64,000 nucleotides of DNA. Source: Sulfuritalea sp. (GTDB lineage: Bacteria > Pseudomonadota > Gammaproteobacteria > Burkholderiales > Rhodocyclaceae). Below, piece by piece: positions 48,123 through 56,350 of this stretch. Positions within the stretch are counted from its first letter, which is position 1, and each line of letters starts with the position of its first letter. The notes below the pieces were generated by a model. It was not told the origin of the DNA. It did no database searches and saw nothing but the letters and a program-made list of their open reading frames with translations. The DNA lies in contig JAUSCI010000022.1 of assembly GCA_030651305.1 (NCBI GenBank), positions 1 through 64,000 of the forward strand. Direction: 5' to 3'. Made by a program: the position numbers and the translations under genes.

Positions 48123-48902
48123 ATGGATCTGGGCATTCGCGGACGCAGCGCGCTGGTGTGCGCGTCGAGCAAGGGGCTGGGCCGCGGCTGCGCATTTGCG
48201 CTGGCACGCGAGGGGGTGAGCGTGACGCTGGTGGCGCGCGGCGCCGAGACGCTGGAAAAGACTGCGACGGAAATTCGCGCGGCAACCGGCGTCGTGGTGC
48301 AAACCGTGGCCGCCGACATCGTGACGCCGGGCGGCCGCGCCGCGGCGCTGGCGGCGTGTCCCGCGCCGGACATCCTGGTCAACAATGCCGGCGGCCCGCC
48401 GCCCGGCGATTTCCGCAACTGGTCGCGCGAGGACTGGCTGGCGGCGCTCGATGCCAACATGCTGACGCCGATCGAACTGGTCAAGGCCACCGTGGATGGC
48501 ATGATCGCGCGCAAGTTCGGTCGCATCGTGAACATCACCTCGGGGGCGGTCAAGGCGCCGATCGACATGCTCGGCTTGTCCAACGGCGCTCGCTCGGGCC
48601 TCACCGGTTTTGTTGCCGGGCTGGCGCGCAAGACCGTGGCGCACAACGTCACGATCAACAACCTGCTGCCCGGCTTCTTCGACACCGACCGCATCGCCAC
48701 CGTGATCGGCGGCCAGGCCAGGACGCGCGGCGTGCCTTACGAGCAGGTGCTGGCCGAACGCGTGGCGACGATTCCGGCGGGCCGCATCGGCAATCCCGAA
48801 GAGTTCGGCGCGGCTTGTGCCTGGCTGTGCTCGGCGCAGGCCGGCTTCATTACCGGGCAGAACTGGCTGCTCGATGGCGGCGCCTATCCCGGAACTTTTT
48901 AA
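48123..48902 (+). CDS. SDR-fold protein lacking the catalytic Tyr-Lys pair
   Basis: A 259-residue Rossmann-fold short-chain dehydrogenase/reductase. The cofactor site is SSKGLGRGCAFAL (15-27), with NNAGG (87-91), S140 of NITSG, and a C-terminal WLCSAQAGFITGQNWLLDGG. The YxxxK that should follow S140 by 13 residues reads SNGAR (S153, R157), so normal hydride transfer is doubtful. GGAGAAAG precedes the ATG. It begins a group with an aminotransferase (41 bases later) and a flippase-like gene. Confidence 0.85.
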   Translation: MDLGIRGRSALVCASSKGLGRGCAFALAREGVSVTLVARGAETLEKTATEIRAATGVVVQTVAADIVTPGGRAAALAACPAPDILVNNAGGPPPGDFRNWSREDWLAALDANMLTPIELVKATVDGMIARKFGRIVNITSGAVKAPIDMLGLSNGARSGLTGFVAGLARKTVAHNVTINNLLPGFFDTDRIATVIGGQARTRGVPYEQVLAERVATIPAGRIGNPEEFGAACAWLCSAQAGFITGQNWLLDGGAYPGTF

Positions 48903-48943
48903 GCGCTTCTTACCTTGATCAAATTCATTAAACGGAGTTAGCC

Positions 48944-50083
48944 ATGCCTGCCTTGCTCAACACGGTAGATCCCGACGGACTGCTGGAATATTCGGTGGTC
49001 TATACCGACCGTGCACTCAATCACATGTCGCAGGCCTTTCAGGGCGTGATGCGCGACATTTCGCAAAGCCTCAGGCAGGCCTACGGCGCCAGCGCAGTGG
49101 CCGTGGTGCCGGGCGGCGGCACCTTTGCCATGGAAGCCGTGGCGCGTCAGTTCGCCGGTGGCCGGCGCTGCCTGGTATTGCGCAATGGCTGGTTCAGCTT
49201 CCGTTGGTCGCAGATTCTCGACATGGGCGGGATTGCGGCAGGCACCGATGTGCTCAAGGCGCGTCGCAGCGAAGCGGGCGTGGGGGAAGGCAAAGCGGCC
49301 CCGTTTGCGCCGGCGCCGATCGACGAGGTGGTCGCCGCGATCCTCGCCCAGCGTCCCGAGGTGGTATTCGCACCGCATGTCGAGACCGCTTCGGGCATCT
49401 GGCTGCCCGACGACTACCTGCGGGCGGTCGCGGCTGCGGTGCGCCAGGTGGATGGGCTTTTCGTCCTCGACTGCATCGCCTCCGGCGCACTCTGGGTCGA
49501 CATGCGCACGATGGGCATCGACGTCCTGATCAGTGCGCCGCAGAAAGGCTGGAGCGGCCCCTCCTGCGCCGGCCTGGTGATGCTCGGCGAGCGGGCGCTG
49601 GCGCGCATTGCCGACACCGCCAGCAGCAGCTTTGCCTGCGACCTGAAGAAGTGGCTGCAAATCATGGAAGCCTACGAAAAAGGCGGCCACGCCTATCACG
49701 CCACCTTGCCCACCGATGCCCTGCGGCAGGTGCGCAACGCGATGCGCGAGACCGAATCTCACGGCCTCGAACTCGCCCGCACTCAGCAATGGGAGCTCGG
49801 TCGGCGGGTGCGCGCGCTGCTGGTCGAACGCGGCTTTGCCAGCGTTGCGGCGGCGGGCTTCGAGGCGCCCGGCGTGGTGGTCAGCCATACGACGGATCCC
49901 GAAATCCAGTCGGCGAAAAAATTCCTCGGCCTGGGCCTGCAGACGGCGGCCGGCGTTCCCCTGCAATGCGACGAGCCGGCCGATTTCCGCACTTTCCGCA
50001 TCGGCCTCTTCGGCCTCGACAAGCTGGCCAATGTCGAGCGCACGGTAGCGACGTTGAGGCACGCGCTGGACAGACTGGTCTGA
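48944..50083 (+). CDS. Class V aminotransferase
   Basis: A 379-residue PLP enzyme of the alanine-glyoxylate/serine-pyruvate type. Key features: VVPGGGTFAMEAVAR near residue 55, FVLDCIASGALWVDM with the PLP-ring Asp, and SAPQKGWSGP with PLP-Lys K201. It probably moves amino groups between a small amino acid and glyoxylate or pyruvate. GGAGTTAGCC precedes the ATG. It overlaps the next reading frame's first codons. Confidence 0.9.
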   Translation: MPALLNTVDPDGLLEYSVVYTDRALNHMSQAFQGVMRDISQSLRQAYGASAVAVVPGGGTFAMEAVARQFAGGRRCLVLRNGWFSFRWSQILDMGGIAAGTDVLKARRSEAGVGEGKAAPFAPAPIDEVVAAILAQRPEVVFAPHVETASGIWLPDDYLRAVAAAVRQVDGLFVLDCIASGALWVDMRTMGIDVLISAPQKGWSGPSCAGLVMLGERALARIADTASSSFACDLKKWLQIMEAYEKGGHAYHATLPTDALRQVRNAMRETESHGLELARTQQWELGRRVRALLVERGFASVAAAGFEAPGVVVSHTTDPEIQSAKKFLGLGLQTAAGVPLQCDEPADFRTFRIGLFGLDKLANVERTVATLRHALDRLV

Positions 50084-51339
50084 GAACTTCTGAGGCTTGG
50101 CGCGCAGCGCGACTGCTGCCCGCGCTCGGCTTCGTCTTCACCGGGCTGGCCGGCCGCGCGCTGATCGACAAGCTGCTGGCGCTGCGCGGCGGTGCCGAAC
50201 TCGTCGCCCACTGGGCGCAACTGAACAGCCTGGCCGAGATGGTCGCCGGCGTCACGCTGCTGGGCGTCGGCATCGGGCTCACCGGCCGCGTTGCCGGCGT
50301 CGCGCCGTACCACCAGCGCCGACTTCTGGGTGACGCCCTGCGTCTCGGCCTGATGCTCTCTGCCGCGTGCCTCGCCGTACTCGCGCTGCTGGCCGCGTCC
50401 GGCCTGCTCCCGCTGCTGTTGCCGCCGCACCTGGCGTCGCTGGTGCTGCCGGCGCTCGCCGTCGGCTGGATCGGCGTCGCACCCGGACTGCTCGTCGCCT
50501 GGCTGCTCGGCTGCGCACGGCCCGGCGGCGCCATCGCGGTCGTCGCCGTGCAGTTGAGCGTGCCGCTGCTGGCCTTGTGGCTGGCGCCACCGGGCGCAGA
50601 ACTGTCGGCCCTGCTCGGCGGCCAGGCGCTGTTCGGCACCGTGGCGACGTTGTTGCTGGTGATCGACGCAGCAGCGGCGAAGGCGCCGCTTCCGGCGGGG
50701 CACGGCCTGCGGCCTTTCGTCGCCGCAGGCATCGCCATCGGCATCCTGAGTCCGGCCGCGCTGGCCATTGCGCGGCTGGAGATCGCGGCCTCGGCATCGT
50801 GGGAAACGGTGGGTGCGGTGCAGGCGCTGTGGCGCACCAGCGAATGGATCACGGCCGTCGCCGCCGGCCTGCTCAATGCCTATTTCCTGCCCCGGCTGGC
50901 GGCGGCGAAGGCGGCGCCTGCCTTTGCGGCGGAACTGCGAGCCGCAGCCAGACACGTGGCGGGGCCGGCGCTGCTGGCGCTTTGCCTGCTGTGGCTGCTG
51001 TTGCCGCAGGCGCTGGCACTGCTCTACCGCGAGGGCCTGCCGGTGGCGCGGCTCGATGCCTTGCCCTTCTTCGCCGGCGATGCCTTGCGCATGCTGTCGT
51101 GGATATTCCTGTTCGGCCTGTTCGCCCGTGGCGCGGGATGGGCGGTGACCGCCGGCGAATTTCTGTCCCTGCCGCTGTTTGCCGCGCTGCTGTTGCTGCT
51201 GCCGACGCCGCTCTCGCTGCCGGCAATCGGGGTGGCGTGGGCGCTGGCCTATGCGGCGTATGCAGCGTTCAATTATTGGGCGCTGCGGCGGAGTGGGTTG
51301 TCACCATCAGTCCGGATTCTCCGCCAGCGCTCGCCATGA
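50080..51339 (+). CDS. Multi-spanning membrane protein, flippase-like
   Basis: About 419 residues, dominated by hydrophobic helices (about 12). Segments such as LLPALGFVFTGLAGRALIDK, EWITAVAAGLLNAYFLPRLA and FFAGDALRMLSWIFLFGLFA recall Wzx/MOP-type oligosaccharide flippases, but the similarity is general. No ATG, GTG or TTG lies at the apparent beginning; a CTG at 50080, overlapping the stop of the aminotransferase, is the best in-frame candidate, and the true start is uncertain. Its 3' end overlaps the DUF4143 gene by 33 bases. A dispersed-motif copy lies at 50303. Confidence 0.65.
   Translation: MRTSEAWRAARLLPALGFVFTGLAGRALIDKLLALRGGAELVAHWAQLNSLAEMVAGVTLLGVGIGLTGRVAGVAPYHQRRLLGDALRLGLMLSAACLAVLALLAASGLLPLLLPPHLASLVLPALAVGWIGVAPGLLVAWLLGCARPGGAIAVVAVQLSVPLLALWLAPPGAELSALLGGQALFGTVATLLLVIDAAAAKAPLPAGHGLRPFVAAGIAIGILSPAALAIARLEIAASASWETVGAVQALWRTSEWITAVAAGLLNAYFLPRLAAAKAAPAFAAELRAAARHVAGPALLALCLLWLLLPQALALLYREGLPVARLDALPFFAGDALRMLSWIFLFGLFARGAGWAVTAGEFLSLPLFAALLLLLPTPLSLPAIGVAWALAYAAYAAFNYWALRRSGLSPSVRILRQRSP
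50303..50326 (+). repeat. Dispersed motif copy in the flippase-like gene
   Basis: CGCCGTACCACCAGCGCCGA followed by CTTC: one change from the consensus. It encodes HQRRL in the same frame as the tsaD copy. Confidence 0.5.
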
Positions 51340-52470
51340 AAACCCGCGACCACCGTCGCACTTGAAGGATTGGTCGCCACCGTGGATTATCCAGGGATCG
51401 AGTGCCGCGTCGCCGGCAAATGCCTTCCAGCGTTTCGCCGCATCCAGCCAGCCGTAGGAGAAAGTCATCCCGGACTTGATTTCGACGGGCTGCAGCCTGC
51501 CATCCGTCTCGAACAGCAGATCGACCTCGTGGCCGATGTTATCGCGCCAGAAATACAGCTCGGCGGCCTGGCCGGCGTTGTGGCGCTGCTTGATGAACTC
51601 GCCGATGACGAAAGTCTCGAACAGCGCGCCGCGCATGGCGTGCGTGGCAATGCTGCGGGCATCCCGAATCCCCAGCAGCCAGGCCGCCAGACCGACATCG
51701 AGGAAATACAGCTTGGGCGTCTTGACCAGGCGCTTGCCGAAATTGCGGTGATACGGCTGCAGCAGGCGCACGATGTAGCTCGCTTCCAGCACCGTCAGCC
51801 ACTGCCGCGCGGTGACGTGGCTGATGCCGCAGTCCGCCGCGAGCGACGACAGGTTGAGCAGTTGCCCGCAACGCGCCGCGCACATTTTCAGGAAGCGCTG
51901 AAACAGTCCCAGTTCGCGCACGGCAAGCAGTTGGCGGACATCGCGCTCGACATACGTGGCGACATAGTTGGGAAACCAGTCTTCCGGCGAAAGACTGCGG
52001 TCGTAGAGCGCGGGGTAGGCGCCCTGCCATAGCGCGATATCGACACTGGCGGCCGCCAGTGCGGCGTCAGCCAGCTCCGATTGGGAAAAGGGCAGCAGAT
52101 GTACGAGGCCGACACGGCCGGCGAGCGACTGCGTTATCTTCGACAACAGTCCGAACTGTTGCGAGCCCGTGAGCACAAAATCGCCCATGCGGCGGCGCTC
52201 ATCGACCAAGCCCTGCAAATATGAAAACAGCTCAGGGCAGCGCTGGACCTCGTCGATGATGGCGCCGTCGGGATAGTTGGCCAGAAAGCGGCGCGCATCC
52301 GTCGCTGCGTAGGCAAGCTGATCCGGGTTCTCCAGGCTGACATAGGGCTTGTCCGGAAAGGCGGCGCGCGCCAGCGTGGTCTTTCCCGACTGGCGCGGCC
52401 CGGTCAGCGCAACAATGGGAAAGCCACGCGCCAGGCGCAGGACGGTAGCGAGAGCGGTGCGGGGAACCAT
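51307..52470 (-). CDS. DUF4143-type AAA ATPase
   Basis: A 387-residue ATP-binding protein of the AAA_14/DUF4143 type. Residues about 20-32 hold Walker A (LTGPRQSGKTTLAR) and about 70-80 Walker B (GAIIDEVQRCPELF), with sensor VLTGSQQFGLLSK. The C-terminal DUF4143 part is nuclease-like (FETFVIGEFIKQRHN; ELYFWRDNIGHEVDLLFET and VEIKSG, a PD-(D/E)xK-style core). The function of the family is not settled. It is often found as an isolated accessory gene. Confidence 0.9.
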   Translation of the reverse strand: MVPRTALATVLRLARGFPIVALTGPRQSGKTTLARAAFPDKPYVSLENPDQLAYAATDARRFLANYPDGAIIDEVQRCPELFSYLQGLVDERRRMGDFVLTGSQQFGLLSKITQSLAGRVGLVHLLPFSQSELADAALAAASVDIALWQGAYPALYDRSLSPEDWFPNYVATYVERDVRQLLAVRELGLFQRFLKMCAARCGQLLNLSSLAADCGISHVTARQWLTVLEASYIVRLLQPYHRNFGKRLVKTPKLYFLDVGLAAWLLGIRDARSIATHAMRGALFETFVIGEFIKQRHNAGQAAELYFWRDNIGHEVDLLFETDGRLQPVEIKSGMTFSYGWLDAAKRWKAFAGDAALDPWIIHGGDQSFKCDGGRGFSWRALAENPD

Positions 52471-52658
52471 GGCCGTATCTTACAGATTGAAGGTTGGAAC
52501 TTCAACCTGTAATAATGAAGCGGACACGTCGGTCGGGGAAAAATTGGCGACGGTCTGGCGAGGGCGTGGTGCCGACGCTGCCTTGCCGGGCCGTTGTCGG
52601 TACTCGCTCCGGCGGGCGAAGTGTCTTCCTGTCGTGTCTTTCTCGGCGCACGGCAAGC

Positions 52659-52979
52659 CTATTGAATCTTCGCACCCCTCTCGGCCAGCAGCGCCCGCAG
52701 CACCGAGCGGTGGCAATGCGCCTCGTCCTCGCAGTAGCAGCCGACCGAGAAGTTGCTGTGCCGCGACAGCACGGCAAGCAATTCGATGCTGCGACTGGCG
52801 TCGGGCGCAGTCATTTCGCTGCGGTACTTCTTGATGAACGTGGCCCACTGGGCCGGCGTTTCGGCTTCCTGCCCGAGCTTCATGGTTTCGGCGCTCGGCG
52901 CCAGGTTGGGAAACCAGACGTCGTACCAGTTTCCCGAGGCGAACTCCGTCTTCGGTACGCCGCGCGGCGGGCGCCGCAC
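52659..52979 (-). CDS. DUF488 family protein
   Basis: At least 106 residues from the GTG at 52979 (VRRPPRGVPKTEFASGNWYD). It contains the DUF488 core DVWFPNLAPSAETMKLGQ and CYCEDEAHCHRSVLRALLAE, with His/Cys residues that may bind metal. Homologs usually start about 20 residues earlier (RIVRLGTARSADEGTRIG is encoded just upstream in frame), yet no ATG, GTG or TTG lies there. The true start may be an unusual codon near 53040. The function is unknown. Confidence 0.75.
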   Translation of the reverse strand: MRRPPRGVPKTEFASGNWYDVWFPNLAPSAETMKLGQEAETPAQWATFIKKYRSEMTAPDASRSIELLAVLSRHSNFSVGCYCEDEAHCHRSVLRALLAERGAKIQ

Positions 52980-53161
52980 CGTGCCGATGCGGGTGCCTTC
53001 GTCTGCGCTGCGGGCAGTTCCGAGCCTGACAATCCGAACGACAATGGCTATCTCCTCGTCATGACGGCCAGTATTGAAAATGACTGACCTGAGCGGGATT
53101 TTACGCAGGTCTGCTTGAGCGGATATTGGGCTGGGTTAAAGGCGCTTTGGCAGCTTGTATT

Positions 53162-53279
53162 CGCCGTGTCGCCAGCGCCGACTCCTGGGTTTATGACTTT
53201 GTGCCCAGGGTCGCGCCGGGGCGAGTCCCGGCGCGGTCATCGAGAAGCCGGACCAAGAGTCGGCGCTGGCGATACGGCG
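53162..53279. repeat. 118-bp palindromic element made of two motif copies
   Basis: CGCCGTGTCGCCAGCGCCGA followed by CTC at 53162-53184 is repeated in inverted orientation at 53257-53279 (22 of 23 bases pair). The centre contains two further hairpins: CTGGG/CCCAG and GCGCCGGG (53213-53220)/CCCGGCGC (53227-53234). It fills the gap before parA and is the only place where two dispersed-motif copies face each other. It could act as terminator or as a mobile palindromic unit. Confidence 0.75.
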
Positions 53280-53281
53280 CT

Positions 53282-54088
53282 TTAAGCGCGCTTCTTCGCC
53301 GCCGCCTTGGCGCGAAGCTTTCGCGCCTTTTCCAGTTCATCGAACAGCGCGCCGAATTCCAGTGTCACCTTGTGGCTGCGGTCGAGATGGATCATCGGCT
53401 TCGCCTGCTGATGCGATTCCTTGATGCGCACCGAGGACGACAGGAAGGACGCCAGTACTGGCAGGCCTTCCTCGCGCAACTCGCTGATGATCTGCTGTGG
53501 CAGGCTGGCGCGGGCCTGGAACTGGTTGATGACGATGCCCTCGACTTCGAGGCCGGCATTGTGGTCGGCGCGGATTTCATTGACGTTGTCCATCAGCGTG
53601 TAGAGCGCGCGGCGGGCGAATTCGTCGCAGTCGAAAGGGATCAGGCAGGCATCGGCGGCGATCAGCGCGGAGCGGGTGTAGAAGTGCAGCGCCGGCGGCG
53701 TGTCGATCCAGATTTCGTCGTAGCCTTCGAGGGCGTCGAGGGCTTCGCGCAGCTTGTAGATCTTGTAGCGCGATTCGAGCTTGGCCTGCAGTTCTTCGAG
53801 TGCCGGGCCGGCGGGCAGGATGGACAGGTTTTCAAACGGGGTGGCGGTGATGAATTCCTCGGTCGGTAGCGGACGTAGCTTGAAGCTCAGCATCTGGTCG
53901 AAGAACTCGTTGGCCGTGAGTTCGAGGTCGCGCGCCGCGGCGCCGAGCAGGTACTGCGTTGAATTGGCCTGCGGATCGAGATCGATCACCAGCGTGCGGG
54001 CGCCGCGCGCGGCGGCAATGGCGGCGAGATTGCAGGTGATGGTGCTCTTGCCGACACCGCCCTTCTGGTTGAAAACGACGCGTTTCAT
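53282..54088 (-). CDS. parA: ParA-family partition ATPase
   Basis: A 268-residue deviant-Walker ATPase. FNQKGGVGKSTITCNLAAI (6-24) is the ParA P-loop with the signature lysine, followed by LVIDLDPQANST and WIDTPPALHFYT. The C-terminus is basic and helical (KARKLRAKAAAKKRA). It usually positions DNA or protein cargo along the nucleoid. No parB or parS-like site is visible next to it, so it is an orphan. Divergent from the two-component genes at 54163. Confidence 0.9.
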   Translation of the reverse strand: MKRVVFNQKGGVGKSTITCNLAAIAAARGARTLVIDLDPQANSTQYLLGAAARDLELTANEFFDQMLSFKLRPLPTEEFITATPFENLSILPAGPALEELQAKLESRYKIYKLREALDALEGYDEIWIDTPPALHFYTRSALIAADACLIPFDCDEFARRALYTLMDNVNEIRADHNAGLEVEGIVINQFQARASLPQQIISELREEGLPVLASFLSSSVRIKESHQQAKPMIHLDRSHKVTLEFGALFDELEKARKLRAKAAAKKRA

Positions 54089-54162
54089 GGTGGGATTCCT
54101 GTCCTGGGTGAGGGCGCCGATTGTGCCATACTCGCCGCGAAAACTTCCGTCGGGAACCGTCC

Positions 54163-54834
54163 ATGCGCTTGCTGCTCGTCGAAGATCATCCTGAAATCGC
54201 CGAATGGGTCAGCAAGGCCCTGGTACAGGCCGGCTACGTCGTCGACCACCTGATCCGCGGCGACCACGCCGATCAGGCGCTGACTACCGAGCCCTACGAT
54301 CTGGTCATTCTTGATCTGTCCTTGCCGAAGATGGATGGCCTTGAGGTGTTGCGCCGCCTGCGCGTCCGCGGCGCCATGGTGCCGGTGCTGATCCTGACCG
54401 CCCGCGGCGCCACCGAGGACCGGGTGCGCGGACTCAATCTGGGGGCCGACGATTACCTGTCCAAGCCCTTCGAACTGGAGGAACTGGAAGCTCGCATCAA
54501 GGCCTTGCTGCGCCGAAGCAGCGGGCACACGCCGCTGTTGCGGATCGGGCGCCTGGACTACGACACCACCACGCGCCAGGTCGGCGTCGAAGGCCGGCCA
54601 CTGGCCCTGACGCCGCGCGAACTGGCAGTTTTCGAGGTGCTGGCGGCACGCTTGGGCAAGCCGGTGTCGCGCGAGACCCTGTTCGAAAAGATCTTCGCCT
54701 TCGACGCCGAGGCGCGCACCGAGGCCATCGAAATCTACGTCCACCGCCTGCGCAAGAAACTCGAAGGCACGGGTGCCGCGATCAGCACCTTGCGCGGCCT
54801 CGGCTACGTACTCGGCGAGTCGGCGGATGGGTAG
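54163..54834 (+). CDS. OmpR-family response regulator, TctD-like
   Basis: A 223-residue regulator. The receiver domain has acidic E7/D8, phosphoacceptor D51 (LVILDLSLPKMDG) and K101 (YLSKPFE). The winged-helix DNA-binding part (about 130-220) has LTPRELAVFEVLAARLGKPV and IEIYVHRLRKKLEGTG. It is most like TctD and QseB-type regulators; TctD controls tricarboxylate transport in Salmonella. The ATG at 54163 was chosen. It overlaps the kinase gene by 8 bases and lies directly upstream of the lyase, porin and ABC genes, which it may control. Confidence 0.93.
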   Translation: MRLLLVEDHPEIAEWVSKALVQAGYVVDHLIRGDHADQALTTEPYDLVILDLSLPKMDGLEVLRRLRVRGAMVPVLILTARGATEDRVRGLNLGADDYLSKPFELEELEARIKALLRRSSGHTPLLRIGRLDYDTTTRQVGVEGRPLALTPRELAVFEVLAARLGKPVSRETLFEKIFAFDAEARTEAIEIYVHRLRKKLEGTGAAISTLRGLGYVLGESADG

Positions 54835-56212
54835 TTTGCGCCGGCGTGTCACGGTATGGCTGCTGCCGCCGCTGGTATTGCTGCTGGCGGTCAATGCGGT
54901 GCTCTCCTACCGCAGCGCGCTGGAGGCGGCGAACCTGGCCTACGACCGCTCGCTGTGGGCGGCGATTAAGTCGATCGGCGAGCGCAGTTTCGTCAGGAAC
55001 GGCGAGGTCGTGGTCGATGTGCCTTCGTCGGCCCTGGAGATTTTTGCCGAGGGTGCCCAGGAGCGGGTGTTCTATGCCGTGATCGGTCCGGACGGCGCAT
55101 TGCTGACCGGCTATCCGGATATTCCGGTGCCGCAGCCGCTGGCCGCGGACGGCCTGGTCAAGACCGCCGACGCAATTTACAAGGGCGATGCGGTGCGCAC
55201 CGGGGCGATGCGCAAGCGGCTCTATGATCCGGCGGTGAAGGGCGACGACAGCATCCTCGTGCTGGTCGCCGAAACCACCGAGACGCGTACCGAACTCGCG
55301 CGCCACCTGTTCTTCGACAGCCTGCGCCGGCAACTGGCCCTGATCGGTCTCGGCGTGGTGCTGGTGCTGGTGGCGCTGGGCACCGCTTTCCGGCCGCTGC
55401 TGCGCTTGCGCGACACCATTCGCAATCGGTCGGAGGAAGACCTGACACCGGTTGCGCCGCAGGATGTGCCGAGCGAGATTCGGCCCCTGATCGACGCCGT
55501 CAACCACCACATGGGTCGCATCTCGGCCATGCTCGAGGCGCGCAAACGCTTCCTCGCCGATGCCGCGCACCAGTTGCGCACGCCGCTCACCGTGCTCGGT
55601 ACCCAGGCCGAATATGGCCTGCGCCAGGACGATCCGGCGGAAATGCGCCGCACCCTGAAAGGCATCGTCCGCAGCATCAGCAGCGCGCGGCGGCTGACCA
55701 ACCAGATGCTGGCGCTGTCGCGCGCCGAGGCGGTCAACGGCTTGATTCGCGAGCGCAGTCGCCTGGATTTCGCCGACCTGGTGCGCGAGGTGGCGCTCGA
55801 ACTCGGCCCGCTGGCTCTGCGCCGGCAGGTTGATCTCGCGTACGAAGGCCTGCGCGGCGGTCTGATGGTCGAGGGCAATGACGCAATGCTGCGCGAGATG
55901 GTGGCCAACCTGATCGACAACGCGATTCGCTACACGCCTGCCGGGGGGCAGGTGACCGTGATCGTGGCGCGCGAGTCGGCGCAGGCGGTTATGGTGATCC
56001 GCGACAGCGGCCCCGGCATTCCGCCCGACGAGCACGACAAGGTCTTCCAGCGTTTCTATCGCAGCCTGGATCAGAGCGAAACCGAAGGCAGCGGCTTGGG
56101 TCTCGCCATCGTGCGCGAAATCTGCCTGGCTCACGCAGGTCGCGTGAGCCTCGACGCCGGCCTCGATGGGCAGGGTCTGGCGGTCACCGTGCGCCTGCCG
56201 GCGGCGCACTAG
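54827..56212 (+). CDS. Sensor histidine kinase, TctE-like
   Basis: A 461-residue kinase. An N-terminal membrane helix (TVWLLPPLVLLLAVNAVLSY), a periplasmic sensor of the 2CSK_N type (about 35-160) and a second helix (LALIGLGVVLVLVALGTAF) precede the HisKA domain with H248 (ADAAHQLRTPLTVL). ATP-binding boxes follow: N (NLIDNAIRYTP, 361-371), G1 (DSGPGIPP) and G2 (GSGLGLAIV, 421-429). It is cotranslated with the response regulator. The ligand is unknown; a carboxylate is the guess from the TctE resemblance and from the genes downstream. Confidence 0.93.
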   Translation: MGSLRRRVTVWLLPPLVLLLAVNAVLSYRSALEAANLAYDRSLWAAIKSIGERSFVRNGEVVVDVPSSALEIFAEGAQERVFYAVIGPDGALLTGYPDIPVPQPLAADGLVKTADAIYKGDAVRTGAMRKRLYDPAVKGDDSILVLVAETTETRTELARHLFFDSLRRQLALIGLGVVLVLVALGTAFRPLLRLRDTIRNRSEEDLTPVAPQDVPSEIRPLIDAVNHHMGRISAMLEARKRFLADAAHQLRTPLTVLGTQAEYGLRQDDPAEMRRTLKGIVRSISSARRLTNQMLALSRAEAVNGLIRERSRLDFADLVREVALELGPLALRRQVDLAYEGLRGGLMVEGNDAMLREMVANLIDNAIRYTPAGGQVTVIVARESAQAVMVIRDSGPGIPPDEHDKVFQRFYRSLDQSETEGSGLGLAIVREICLAHAGRVSLDAGLDGQGLAVTVRLPAAH

Positions 56213-56244
56213 CCTATCGCCTCCTGCGGGTGTGCGCCCGCCGC

Positions 56245-56262
56245 CGAAAGCGAATCGAAAGG
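56245..56262 (+). promoter_or_regulatory. Shared 18-base upstream box, copy 1
   Basis: CGAAAGCGAATCGAAAGG, identical to the sequence at 60357. It holds CGAA units at 6-base steps, as in repeats bound by OmpR-type regulators, and lies 89 bases ahead of the lyase small-subunit ATG. After ten bases both copies continue with a similar T-rich sequence (TCTTAAAT here). Confidence 0.65.
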
Positions 56263-56350
56263 CGCTTGCTCTTAAATCTCCTTGGCCCGACCGGCCGCCC
56301 TGGACTGCGACCCGGTGCGGCGCGAGCTTCGCCAACCAAGGAGATGGGAA

